The notes below the pieces were generated by a model. That model saw only the letters and a list, made by a program, of their open reading frames with translations. It made no database searches and was not told the DNA's origin. Position numbers and translations under genes: made by a program. Below are positions 43,801-51,370 of a stretch of DNA of 64,000 bases, one piece after another (positions within the stretch are counted from its first letter, which is position 1; the number at the start of each line of letters is the position of its first letter). The stretch is from Aquabacterium olei (lineage in GTDB: Bacteria; Pseudomonadota; Gammaproteobacteria; Burkholderiales; Burkholderiaceae_C). Location of the stretch: positions 682,001-746,000 of the forward strand of contig NZ_CP029210.1 of the NCBI RefSeq assembly GCF_003100395.1, read 5' to 3'.

Positions 43801-46054
43801 CGACGGCGAGCCGGACGGCTACTTTCTGGCCCGTCGGCCCGAGCTGCTCGAGGCCCGGCTGCGCGTGCTGCTCGAAAAGATCGTTCAGAACAGCAACGCC
43901 TCGCCCGCGGTGTCGTCGGCCCAGCTGGTCAATGGCAGCTACAAGTTCGTTGCCGAGTTCAACGCGAAAACGCTCAATGGCACGGTGAAGGCCTACCAGC
44001 TGGTCAATGGCGACTTCGCAACGACCGAAACCTGGGACGCTGGCAAGAAGCTGACGGCGGCCTCGGGGGCCGGGACGCGGCAGGTCATCACCAACCAGGT
44101 CAATGCGGCCGGGGTGGCGCAGGGCATGCCCTTCACGGTGACCGCCATCAACGCCTCGCCGGCGGCGAGCCCGGGCGCCACGCCGTTCTACAAGATTGCG
44201 CTGGGTGGTGGCGACACCACCGCGCTGCGCACCCGCGCCGACAAGCTCGTGCGCTATGTGCGCGGCGGGCGGAGCGACGAGCGCACCGTGTTCCGCGGCC
44301 GCGATGAATCGAATCTGATGGGCGCGGTCGTCAGCTCGTCGCCGTGGCTGCAGGATGCCAAGTCGGCGGCCCGCTTCATGGACACCGATTTCCCGAGCGG
44401 CACGCCGTCGTACAGCAGCTTTGCCAATACCAAGGCGTCGCGCAACAGCCTGCTCTGGGTGGGCGCGCAGGATGGCATGCTGCACGGCTTCCGGGCCACC
44501 ACGGGCGAGCCGGTGCTGTCCTACGTGCCCAGCCCGGTGGTGGCCCAGCTCAGTGCCGCCTTTGACGTGAGCAACACGGGCGCCACGCCCCTGGTCGACG
44601 GCAGCCCGTTCACCGGCGATGTGCTGGTCGGCAGCGGCACAGCGGCCACCTGGCGCACCTACCTGTACGGCAGCCTCGGTCGGGGCGGCATGGCCGTGTT
44701 TGCGCTGGACGTCACCGACCCGTCGACGCTCAACGAAGCCCAGGCCAGCAACGTGTTCAAGTGGGTGTTTTCCGCGCAGGACGACGCCGACCTGGGGCAC
44801 GTGCTGATGGAGCCGCAGCGGCACAACGCATCGGGCCAGGCCACACCGCTGGTCCGCCTCAACTCCGGTGGTTTCGGCGTGCTGGTGCCCAACGGCTATC
44901 GCTCGGCGAACGGTCGGGCGGCGTTGTTCATCCTCGATGCGGCCGGGCCCGGGTCGACGGGCTGGAAGGACAGCGCCGGCAACCCGCAGGCCTATCGCAA
45001 GCTGCTGACGGCGGCCAGCGACACCGACAACGGCCTCATGGGGCTGACCTGGGTGGACCTCGACAACAACACCACGGCCGACATCGTCTACGCGACGGAC
45101 CTCAAGGGGCAGGTGTGGAAGTTCGACATCCGCTCCAGTGACCGCGCGCAATGGCGCAGTGCGTTCCTGGATGCGAGCAGCGTCGCTGTTCCGTTCTTCC
45201 GCGCGGTGGACGCTGCCGGCGCGGCGCTGCCCATCACCACATCGCCGATCGTGAGCTTCCCGAGCTTTGGCGGCACGCTGGTCAGTTTCGGCACCGGGCG
45301 GGCGATCGAGTCGAGCGACTTCCCGCGCAGCACCGTCACCCATCGGTTCTTCACCGTGTGGGACAGGGGCCGCTACGAGGGCGACCAGGTCTATCCGCCG
45401 GCTGCGGACAGCACGCCCCGCGCGCTGCCGGGTACGGGCACCCGCACGGTGGGCAGCACGGCATTCCTCGAGCGCCTGCTGGTGCGTGACCCCACCACGG
45501 GCTCCATCTACCTGGCGCGCCGGGTGGGGGCGAACGTGGTGCCTGTGGGATCGACCGAGGTCGCTTCGGGCTTCGACCCGAGCACCCATGACGGCTGGTT
45601 CTTCGACTTCCCCACGGGGGGCGAGGCCGTGATCGCCTCCCCGGTGAACCGGCAGACCTTCATGCTGTTCACCACTGTGCGGCCAGCCGGTGACGAGTCG
45701 CAATCGTGCAGCGTGGCCCCGTTGGCCTCGGTGTATGCGCTCAGCCCGGTCTCGGGTTTGCCGGTACCGGGGCTCTTCCGGCAGGTGAACATCACCAACG
45801 CCGACGGCACCACGACCACGTCGGTCAACCCCTACGGCGTGGACAGCAACGACCAGCGCGTGATCAACGTGAGCGACGGCTCAGTGCGCAAGGTGTGCAC
45901 CGACGGCACCTGCGTGACGGATGCCACCTCGGTGTGCCCGCCGGGCAAGATGAAGACGCGCCGGCTGGGCGCCAGCACGGACGCCAACATGTGTGCGCCA
46001 GCGAACCAGCTGCGCATCCAGTGGCGTGAAATTCCGGGAATGAGGACCCAGTGA
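40877..46054 (+). CDS. pilY1: Type IV pilus tip adhesin/biogenesis protein PilY1
   Basis: A 1725-aa exported protein. A signal peptide (FALVAVSAGCWLAAQAQ) is followed by a long beta-rich N-terminal half and a C-terminal beta-propeller of the PilC/PilY1 family. Acidic loops resembling Ca2+ sites occur at residues 91-99 (DIDGDGVDD) and 1394-1402 (DLDNNTTAD, before IVYATDLKGQVWKFD). Propeller blades show as GMLHGFRATTGEPVLSYVP. PilY1 caps the pilus tip and acts in adhesion and mechanosensing. GTG 40877 overlaps the pilX stop; ATG 40889 is an alternative. Larger than the Pseudomonas protein (about 1160 aa). Confidence 0.88.
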   Translation: MSPTMHLSSSPAMLAHAVLRLGRRAVFALVAVSAGCWLAAQAQTTVSSYFASTPLSAYPPNVGYGVGGPMMMLTASRDQSLFSPIYTDYEDIDGDGVDDYTFKPTFRYYGYFDPVKCYSYNASHAGGARFEPAIAVASTTTHACPTTGSYWSGNFLNWATMTRIDVVRKMMYGGFRREDTSTDTTLEMAQMSQDAHSFVKYYAGSDVRNYTPFAFDTDLARAGLTICSRSTQNSDPTASSPGAPVMRVVKGNYSLWATIPGTVCRWSSELSGFSFGAKATAFYTKYGPNQGVSTTDPTAHRSSLPTLSTNGATYSSGGTTVGPELAIRVKVCNASLLGSERCQAYGTAASPVLKPVGLLQEFGTTRSTTQAPRAEFGLITGSYDSNLRGGALRKNIGSLNDEIDPATGRLCHRMPATGRPSTCGTGGILASFDAIRLYDTGNYGATKPSGSGDWVHPSVVGNGNFASWGNPMSEMVVQALSYLAGQDVANPTSTTRDAAVGLPTGVTRRDPLNDDLTDAVSGLTRKALYGRGICRASNLLAISSGTMSYDTDESGGTEDVYELFSRFGSLNGLSGQTLARLTDQIGSHEGINGTSRSVGSNAGAYGEDCTAKPIGAGNVVGGAYSAGLAGVAGVCPEAPGIKGSYLGAGAAFYANTRAIREVGGGGRTTELNAATGGTVLQSRLPATALRVKTYAASLAGGVARIEVPIPGTSRKVYITPESSWNHGVAEGLIPGAMLTFRSIYSSSDSGAYVVTWNDTQFGGDYDMDLVGFIRWRLTPAAGGAYDLEVLTDVLNHNAGAQGSHGFSVIGADAPPSTSYRGDGRYLTHGSNGWQSAGTCASATRGTALFATRCNFVDQGMPTTTSTSSPTPDGYAWPTGVSIGGGAKQTVGFIDDTTAPLTTTARTLFRVSSGVDAVTLRDPLWYMAKYGSFDTGETAFAASTSTMPQTRTGTTAVNWDKENNNGQACASGTVCSDGEPDGYFLARRPELLEARLRVLLEKIVQNSNASPAVSSAQLVNGSYKFVAEFNAKTLNGTVKAYQLVNGDFATTETWDAGKKLTAASGAGTRQVITNQVNAAGVAQGMPFTVTAINASPAASPGATPFYKIALGGGDTTALRTRADKLVRYVRGGRSDERTVFRGRDESNLMGAVVSSSPWLQDAKSAARFMDTDFPSGTPSYSSFANTKASRNSLLWVGAQDGMLHGFRATTGEPVLSYVPSPVVAQLSAAFDVSNTGATPLVDGSPFTGDVLVGSGTAATWRTYLYGSLGRGGMAVFALDVTDPSTLNEAQASNVFKWVFSAQDDADLGHVLMEPQRHNASGQATPLVRLNSGGFGVLVPNGYRSANGRAALFILDAAGPGSTGWKDSAGNPQAYRKLLTAASDTDNGLMGLTWVDLDNNTTADIVYATDLKGQVWKFDIRSSDRAQWRSAFLDASSVAVPFFRAVDAAGAALPITTSPIVSFPSFGGTLVSFGTGRAIESSDFPRSTVTHRFFTVWDRGRYEGDQVYPPAADSTPRALPGTGTRTVGSTAFLERLLVRDPTTGSIYLARRVGANVVPVGSTEVASGFDPSTHDGWFFDFPTGGEAVIASPVNRQTFMLFTTVRPAGDESQSCSVAPLASVYALSPVSGLPVPGLFRQVNITNADGTTTTSVNPYGVDSNDQRVINVSDGSVRKVCTDGTCVTDATSVCPPGKMKTRRLGASTDANMCAPANQLRIQWREIPGMRTQ

Positions 46055-46575
46055 TGTTGCCTTGCAGTGAGACTCTTCGGCACCGGCTGCCGCATCGCAC
46101 GGGCGTTGCGGCCGGCTTCACCCTCATCGAGCTGATGATCACGGTGGCCGTGGTGGCCATCCTGTCTGCGGTGGCTTACCCGGCCTACACCGAGCATGTG
46201 GCCAAGGGCCATCGTACCCAGGTGAAAACGCAGATGGTGCTGGCGCAGCAATGGATGGAGCGCTTCTACAGCGACACCTACCGCTACGACCAGAACACGG
46301 CGGGCAATGCGGTGGCGGGCCTGTTTGCCGCGCAACCCTTCAGCACCAGCCCGCCAGCAGGCGAGGGCGCCACAGCCTACACCCTTGCCGTGGCCGTCGC
46401 GGCCGATGGCCAGTCCTACACCTTGACCGCCACGCGGGCCGCCGGCGGACCGATGTCGGCCGACCCCTGCGGGAACCCGACACTCACGGGCAAGGGCGTC
46501 AAGGGTGTGGCGGCGTCCACGTACGGCACGCGGTATGCCGATGCAGCGGCGGCCGTGGCGGCCTGCTGGCGTTGA
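46054..46575 (+). CDS. pilE: Type IV minor pilin PilE
   Basis: A 173-aa type IV pilin-like protein. Class III signal: FTLIELMITVAVVAILSAVAYP preceded by VAAG, Glu at mature +5. A D-region disulfide is possible between CGNPT and the last-but-one Cys (AACWR). The leader before the cleavage Gly is unusually long (about 22 residues). The gene overlaps the pilY1 stop by one base. By position it is the counterpart of Pseudomonas pilE, a minor pilin, and not the major subunit pilA. Confidence 0.87.
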   Translation: MLPCSETLRHRLPHRTGVAAGFTLIELMITVAVVAILSAVAYPAYTEHVAKGHRTQVKTQMVLAQQWMERFYSDTYRYDQNTAGNAVAGLFAAQPFSTSPPAGEGATAYTLAVAVAADGQSYTLTATRAAGGPMSADPCGNPTLTGKGVKGVAASTYGTRYADAAAAVAACWR

Positions 46576-46597
46576 CGGGCAGGCGGTGGCGCTGCCC

Positions 46598-47242
46598 ATG
46601 AGCACCGCCGTGGCGTCGATGCGGCCGGTGCACGTGGCGAGCAGGCGCACCTTGGTCGCCATTGTGGTCGGTGTGTGCCTGGCGCATGTCGCCGGGTGGT
46701 GGGCCTGGCGCACGGGGCCCACGCAGTTGGCGCACCGCGCGGCACAGGTCGCGCCAGGCTGGCAGGTGCGGATGGTGGCCAGACCAGCCGATCGCGGCGC
46801 GGACGACGCCGGGCTGCCCGCTGCGGGGCTGGCCCCGTCTCAGGCGTTGGCGCGGGTGCCTCACCGTGTGCCAGACGCCCTCCCCGAGAAGCCGGCAACG
46901 GCCGCGGCATCCGGCATCGTTCCTGCACCCGGCTGGCACCCTACGGCCTTTCGTCCCGCACACGAACTTGATGTGGCGCCCACCCCGGAAACGGACTGGT
47001 GGCTTGACGAAGCCTTGCTTCAGCAGCAGGGGCGGGCCCGCCTCACCATCGCGCTGTGGGTGTCCGCCCAGGGGCAGATCGTGCGATGGCGCCTGCTGCA
47101 CGCTGAACCACCGGGCGAATGGGCGGCCCTGGCCCTGACCCGCCTGCCCCAGACCCCGATGCGCCCCGGGCAGTGGCACGGCCAGCCGCAGGCGGCTCAC
47201 CTCGTGATAGAAATTGCGTCCGACGACGAGTCCTATCGCTGA
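46598..47242 (+). CDS. Unassigned TonB-like membrane-anchored protein
   Basis: A 214-aa protein that I do not recognise by name. It has a basic N-terminus, one membrane helix (about 16-37, LVAIVVGVCLAHVAGWWAW), a Pro/Ala-rich spacer with the conserved-looking DVAPTPETDWWLDEALLQ, and a C-terminal domain whose order (RLTIALWVSAQGQIVRWRLL ... PQTPMRPGQWHGQPQ ... LVIEIAS) is reminiscent of the TonB C-terminal fold. It begins 22 bp after pilE and ends 40 bp before ribD, so it may be the last gene of the pilin operon. No ribosome site is strong; ATG 46619 is an alternative start. Confidence 0.6.
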   Translation: MSTAVASMRPVHVASRRTLVAIVVGVCLAHVAGWWAWRTGPTQLAHRAAQVAPGWQVRMVARPADRGADDAGLPAAGLAPSQALARVPHRVPDALPEKPATAAASGIVPAPGWHPTAFRPAHELDVAPTPETDWWLDEALLQQQGRARLTIALWVSAQGQIVRWRLLHAEPPGEWAALALTRLPQTPMRPGQWHGQPQAAHLVIEIASDDESYR

Positions 47243-47284
47243 CACGTCGCCGGCTGTATGGGACGTATCGCGAAAGGCGGGCAG

Positions 47285-48421
47285 GTGGACGATTTCGAAG
47301 GCATGGCGCTGGCGCTGGCTGAAGGGCGCAAGGCGCTGTGGCGCTCGGCGCCCAACCCTCCGGTGGGTTGCGCCCTGGTGCGCGACGGGCAGGTGATCGC
47401 CACGGGCCACACGGCCGAAGTGGGCGGGCCGCACGCCGAGGCCACCGCGCTGGCCGACCTCCATGCGCGCGGCGCCCACGCCCGCGGCGCCACGGCGTAT
47501 GTGACGCTCGAACCCTGTTCTCACCATGGGCGCACGCCGCCGTGCGCCGACGCCCTGGTCCGCGAGGGCGTGGCGCGCGTGGTCGTGGCCCTCGCCGATC
47601 CGAACCCGCTGGTGGCCGGCCGCGGTGTCGAACGCCTGCGGGCCGCCGGCATCGACGTGACCCTGCTGCCGCCCGACCACCCGCAGGCCCGGGCTGCCCG
47701 CGACACCATGATCGGTTTCCTCTCGCGCATGGTGCGCCAGCGCCCGTGGGTGCGCATGAAGATTGCCGGCTCGCTCGACGGCCGCACGGCCCTCGACAAT
47801 GGCGAGAGCCAGTGGATCACCGGCCCGGACGCACGCGCCGATGGCCACGCCTGGCGCGCCCGCGCCTCAGCGGTGATGACGGGTGTCGGCACGGTGCTGG
47901 ACGACGACCCTCGCCTGGATGTGCGCGCCGTGCAGACGCCGCGCCAGCCCTGGCGCGTGGTGCTCGACACCCACTGGCGCACCCCCCCGGGCAGCCGCCT
48001 GCTGCAGTCGCCCGGCACGGCGCTGGTGTACGGCGCGACGGCGCAAGGGCCGGAGGCGGCCGCCGCCATGGCGCGCCGGCAGGCCCTGGTCGATGCAGGG
48101 GCGACCGCCATCGACGCGCCAACGGGCGCGGACGCCCGGCCCGACCTCGCCTGGGTGCTGGCCGACCTCGCCGCGCGCGGTGTCAACGAACTGCATCTGG
48201 AAGCGGGCGCCCGACTCAACGCCAGCGTGATCCAGTCCGGTTGGGTCGACGAGTTTTTGCTGTATCTTGCGCCGAAGCTGATCGGTCCGGGCCGCGCGCT
48301 GGCCGACCTGCCCCCGCTGGCCCGACTGGCCGACGCGACCACGCTGCGCTTCGTTGACGTGGCCCTGGTGGGCGACGACCTGCGCGTCGTGGCCCGCCCG
48401 CCCGGCCGAGACCTGTTCTGA
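47285..48421 (+). CDS. ribD: Bifunctional riboflavin deaminase-reductase RibD
   Basis: RibD (378 aa) deaminates the pyrimidine intermediate of riboflavin synthesis and reduces the ribosyl chain with NADPH. The zinc deaminase site is GGPHAEATAL with PCSHHGRTPPC; the reductase half has RPWVRMKIAGSLDGRTAL, QWITGPDARADGHAWRARA and VLDTHWRTPP. I prefer GTG 47285 (AAAGGCGGG upstream, protein starting close to the family's usual DxxYMxxALxLA); ATG 47258 adds nine residues without a ribosome site. It opens the riboflavin block ribD-ribE-ribBX-ribH-nusB. Confidence 0.94.
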   Translation: MDDFEGMALALAEGRKALWRSAPNPPVGCALVRDGQVIATGHTAEVGGPHAEATALADLHARGAHARGATAYVTLEPCSHHGRTPPCADALVREGVARVVVALADPNPLVAGRGVERLRAAGIDVTLLPPDHPQARAARDTMIGFLSRMVRQRPWVRMKIAGSLDGRTALDNGESQWITGPDARADGHAWRARASAVMTGVGTVLDDDPRLDVRAVQTPRQPWRVVLDTHWRTPPGSRLLQSPGTALVYGATAQGPEAAAAMARRQALVDAGATAIDAPTGADARPDLAWVLADLAARGVNELHLEAGARLNASVIQSGWVDEFLLYLAPKLIGPGRALADLPPLARLADATTLRFVDVALVGDDLRVVARPPGRDLF

Positions 48422-48458
48422 CCGGCCCCATCACCAACCGCACACCGACTTCATCACC

Positions 48459-49094
48459 ATGTTCACCGGCATCATCACTGGCGTGGGCCAGATCGTCGAC
48501 TCCCAGCCGCTCGGCCACGCGCCCGAGCACGGCCGCCGCCTGACCCTGCAGACCCCCGGCGGCTACCTGGACGGCGTGGGCCTGGGTGACAGCATCGCCA
48601 TCAACGGTGCCTGCATGACGGTCACCTCGTTCGACGTGGCCGCTGGTCGCTTCACGATCGATGTGTCGGCCGAGAGCCTGGCGCGCACGGCGGGCCTCGA
48701 CACGCTGGGCCCCGTGAACCTGGAGCAGGCCCTGCGCTCGCACGACCGTCTGGGCGGCCACATCGTCACCGGCCACGTCGATGGCGTGGGCCGCGTGGCC
48801 GTGTTCGAGCCGGTGGGGGAGTCATGGCTGCTGCGCATCCACGCGCCGCGCGAACTGGGTCGCTTCCTGGCCTACAAGGGTTCGATCACCGTCAATGGGG
48901 TGAGCCTCACGGTCAACCGTGTCGAAGACCTGCCCGACGGCCAGACCGCCTTCGACATCAACCTCATTCCGCACACCATCGCCAACACCGCGCTGGGCGC
49001 ACTCAAGGCCGGCAGCCCGGTCAACCTCGAGGTCGACCTGATTGCCCGCTACGTCGAGCGCATGCTGTCGTCGGATGGCAAGCTGGCGGGCTGA
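48459..49094 (+). CDS. ribE: Riboflavin synthase alpha chain
   Basis: Riboflavin synthase (211 aa) dismutates two 6,7-dimethyl-8-ribityllumazine molecules to riboflavin. The duplicated lumazine-binding domains are seen: MFTGIITGVGQI with IAINGACMTVTSF in the first, and GHIVTGHVDGVGRV with ITVNGVSLTVNRV in the second; the paired pattern is diagnostic. It ends in a short amphipathic trimerisation helix (VDLIARYVERML). ATG 48459 starts 37 bp after ribD. The longer frame upstream is a shadow of ribD. Confidence 0.96.
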   Translation: MFTGIITGVGQIVDSQPLGHAPEHGRRLTLQTPGGYLDGVGLGDSIAINGACMTVTSFDVAAGRFTIDVSAESLARTAGLDTLGPVNLEQALRSHDRLGGHIVTGHVDGVGRVAVFEPVGESWLLRIHAPRELGRFLAYKGSITVNGVSLTVNRVEDLPDGQTAFDINLIPHTIANTALGALKAGSPVNLEVDLIARYVERMLSSDGKLAG

Positions 49095-49183
49095 ACGCCA
49101 TTCAAGTTCGGCGCCTTTGATTTCAGCGGGGAGAACCGGGCGTTTTCCCGGAAACGCCACGGCGCCCCCTCTACAATGTCCAG

Positions 49184-50302
49184 ATGCCGATTTCCCCGAT
49201 TCCCGAGCTGATTGCCGAACTCGCCGCCGGCCGCATGGTCATCCTCGTTGACGAAGAGGACCGCGAAAACGAAGGCGACCTGGTGCTGGCGTCCGACCAC
49301 GTCACCCCCGAGGCAATCAACTTCATGGCCAAGTACGGCCGTGGCCTGATCTGCCTGACGCTGACCCGCGAGCGCTGCGAGCGCCTGCAGCTGCCGCCCA
49401 TGGCCACGCGCAACGGGACCAAGCACGGCACCGCCTTCACCGTGTCGATCGAGGCCACCGAAGGCGTGACCACCGGCATCTCGGCCGCCGACCGTGCCCG
49501 CACCGTGCAGGCCGCCGTTGCCCGCGACGCGAAGCCGACCGACCTGGTGCAGCCCGGCCACATCTTCCCGCTGCAGGCCCAGGATGGCGGCGTGCTGATG
49601 CGCGCCGGTCACACCGAAGCCGGCTGCGACCTCGCCGGCATGGCCGGCCTCACGCCCTCGTCCGTGATCTGCGAGATCATGAACGACGACGGCACCATGG
49701 CCCGCCTGCCGGACCTCGAAGTCTTTGCGCAGCAGCATGGGCTGAAGATCGGCACCATCGCCGACCTGATCCAGTACCGCAGCCGCAACGAATCGCTGAT
49801 CGAGCGCCTCGGCACCCGCACCCTGGCCACGCCGGAAGGCGAGTTCGAGGCCCAGGTCTTCCGCGACCGCACCGGCGCAACCCACCTGGCGCTGAGCGTC
49901 GGCAGCTGGGGCCCGGACGACGAGGTGCTGGTGCGTGCGCACGAGCCCTTCTCGGCACTTGACTTCCTCGACGCCGGCAACTGCGGCCACGCCTGGCCGC
50001 TGCCCAAGGCGTTGGGCACCGTGCGCGAAGCCGGCCGCGGTGTCATCGTGCTGCTCAACGCGGGCGATGACAACGAGCGCCTGCTGGGCCGCCTGCTGCC
50101 CGACCCGCAGGCCGCCCGTCCCAAGACCCCGGTCGACCTGCGCACCTATGGCGTGGGCGCCCAGATCCTGCGTGCCCTGGGCGTGCAGAAGATGCGCCTG
50201 CTGGGCAACCCCCAGCGGCTGCCGAGCATGATGGGCTACAACCTGGAGGTCGTCGGTTTCATGAAGGCCGACGGCAGCCAGCACCCCATGCCCGGACACT
50301 GA
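49184..50302 (+). CDS. ribB: RibB-type DHBP synthase with degenerate GTP cyclohydrolase II domain (RibBX)
   Basis: A 372-aa protein annotated by similarity as RibBA. The N-terminal 3,4-dihydroxy-2-butanone-4-phosphate synthase is complete: [30 protein letters not shown] and [11 protein letters not shown]. The C-terminal half keeps the GCHII fold ([25 protein letters not shown]) but lacks the three zinc cysteines (normally C-x10-C-x-C); only one Cys (GNCGHAW) remains. It should therefore make DHBP only, and a separate ribA elsewhere would supply GTP cyclohydrolase II. No FMN riboswitch lies in the 89 bp before it; TACAAT at 49172 may serve as a promoter. Confidence 0.9.
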   Translation: MPISPIPELIAELAAGRMVILVDEEDRENEGDLVLASDHVTPEAINFMAKYGRGLICLTLTRERCERLQLPPMATRNGTKHGTAFTVSIEATEGVTTGISAADRARTVQAAVARDAKPTDLVQPGHIFPLQAQDGGVLMRAGHTEAGCDLAGMAGLTPSSVICEIMNDDGTMARLPDLEVFAQQHGLKIGTIADLIQYRSRNESLIERLGTRTLATPEGEFEAQVFRDRTGATHLALSVGSWGPDDEVLVRAHEPFSALDFLDAGNCGHAWPLPKALGTVREAGRGVIVLLNAGDDNERLLGRLLPDPQAARPKTPVDLRTYGVGAQILRALGVQKMRLLGNPQRLPSMMGYNLEVVGFMKADGSQHPMPGH

Positions 50303-50362
50303 CCTCGCGCGGTATCCCTCGCTCTTTTCACCTTCACTTTTCGCTCTTTACGGAATCCCACC

Positions 50363-50827
50363 ATGCAAGGCGCTGACAAAGGACAAGCCGGCCGGCTCGA
50401 TGGACACGATCTGCGTGTCGGCATCGTCCAGGCCCGCTTCAATGACGAACTGACCTCCCGGCTGGCCGAGGTCTGCATCGCCGAGCTCGAGAAGCTCGGC
50501 GTGGTGCGCAAGCACATCCAGCACGTGACCGTGCCGGGCGCGCTCGAGGTGGCGGTGGCCCTGCAGGCCATGGCCGACAGCGAGCGCTTCGACGCCCTCG
50601 TGGCGCTGGGCTGCATCATCCGCGGCGAAACCTACCACTTCGAACTGGTGGCCAACGAGAGTGGCGCCGGCGTGACCCGCGTCAGCCTTGACCATCACGT
50701 GCCCATCGCGAACGCCATCCTGACGGTCGAGAACCTCGCCCAGGCCGAAGCCCGCATTGAAGAGAAGGGCCGTGATGCGGCCCGTGTTGCCGTCGAGATG
50801 GCCAACTTGCTGGATGACCTGCTGTGA
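50363..50827 (+). CDS. ribH: 6,7-dimethyl-8-ribityllumazine synthase
   Basis: RibH (154 aa) condenses DHBP with the ribitylamino-uracil to lumazine and assembles into pentamers or icosahedral shells. [45 protein letters not shown] and [17 protein letters not shown] (with the catalytic His pair region) are typical. It follows ribBX by 60 bp and its stop overlaps the nusB start (GTGA), a widely conserved link between riboflavin genes and nusB. Confidence 0.97.
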   Translation: MQGADKGQAGRLDGHDLRVGIVQARFNDELTSRLAEVCIAELEKLGVVRKHIQHVTVPGALEVAVALQAMADSERFDALVALGCIIRGETYHFELVANESGAGVTRVSLDHHVPIANAILTVENLAQAEARIEEKGRDAARVAVEMANLLDDLL

Positions 50828-51342
50828 GCGCCCCGTCTGACACCCCCAAGCCGCTGGAAGGCCGTCCTGCCCGCAAGGGCGGCGTGCCTGGCCGTGACCG
50901 TGCCAAGTCTTCGCGCCGCCGCGCACGCGAGTTCGCCCTGCAGGGGCTGTACGAGTGGCAGATCAATGCACGCGATCCGGGCGCCATCGACGCCCACGTG
51001 CGCGAGCAGGACGACTTCGCCAAGTGCGACCGCGCCCACTACGACGCGCTGCTGCACGGCTGCATCGAGCAGCGCGTGCAACTGGATGCAACGCTGCTCA
51101 AGTTTCTGGATCGTCCGGTCGAAGAGTTGTCGCCGGTCGAGCATGCCGTGTTGTGGGTGGGCGCGTACGAGCTGACGCACTGCCTGGAAGTGCCGTACAA
51201 GGTCGCCATCAACGAAGCGGTCGAACTGGCCAAGACCTTCGGGGGGACTGACGGCCACAAGTACGTCAACGGCGTGCTGGACCACCTGGCGCCGGATCTC
51301 CGTCCGGAGGAAGTCAAGGCCGCGCGCTCCGGTTCCCGCTGA
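50824..51342 (+). CDS. nusB: Transcription antitermination factor NusB
   Basis: NusB (172 aa) binds boxA of rRNA leaders with S10 and promotes antitermination. The helical fold is recognisable from [38 protein letters not shown] blocks (in this protein [16 protein letters not shown]), and [21 protein letters not shown] near the end, the strongest family signature. The N-terminal 30 residues are a lineage-specific basic extension. GTG start overlaps the ribH stop. Last gene of the rib cluster. Confidence 0.96.
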   Translation: MSAPSDTPKPLEGRPARKGGVPGRDRAKSSRRRAREFALQGLYEWQINARDPGAIDAHVREQDDFAKCDRAHYDALLHGCIEQRVQLDATLLKFLDRPVEELSPVEHAVLWVGAYELTHCLEVPYKVAINEAVELAKTFGGTDGHKYVNGVLDHLAPDLRPEEVKAARSGSR

Positions 51343-51370
51343 GGGCGCGCACGCAGGAGATCGCCGTTCC

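Noticed and set aside
41594..45703. 1369-codon open frame antisense to pilY1
   Set aside because: It has no recognisable domain, is rich in Arg/His/Ala as expected for a shadow of high-GC coding sequence, and lies wholly over a well-supported gene.
49095..49183. Possible FMN riboswitch before ribBX
   Set aside because: The gap is only 89 bp and contains none of the conserved FMN aptamer elements; it has one short GGCGTTT/AAACGCC stem.
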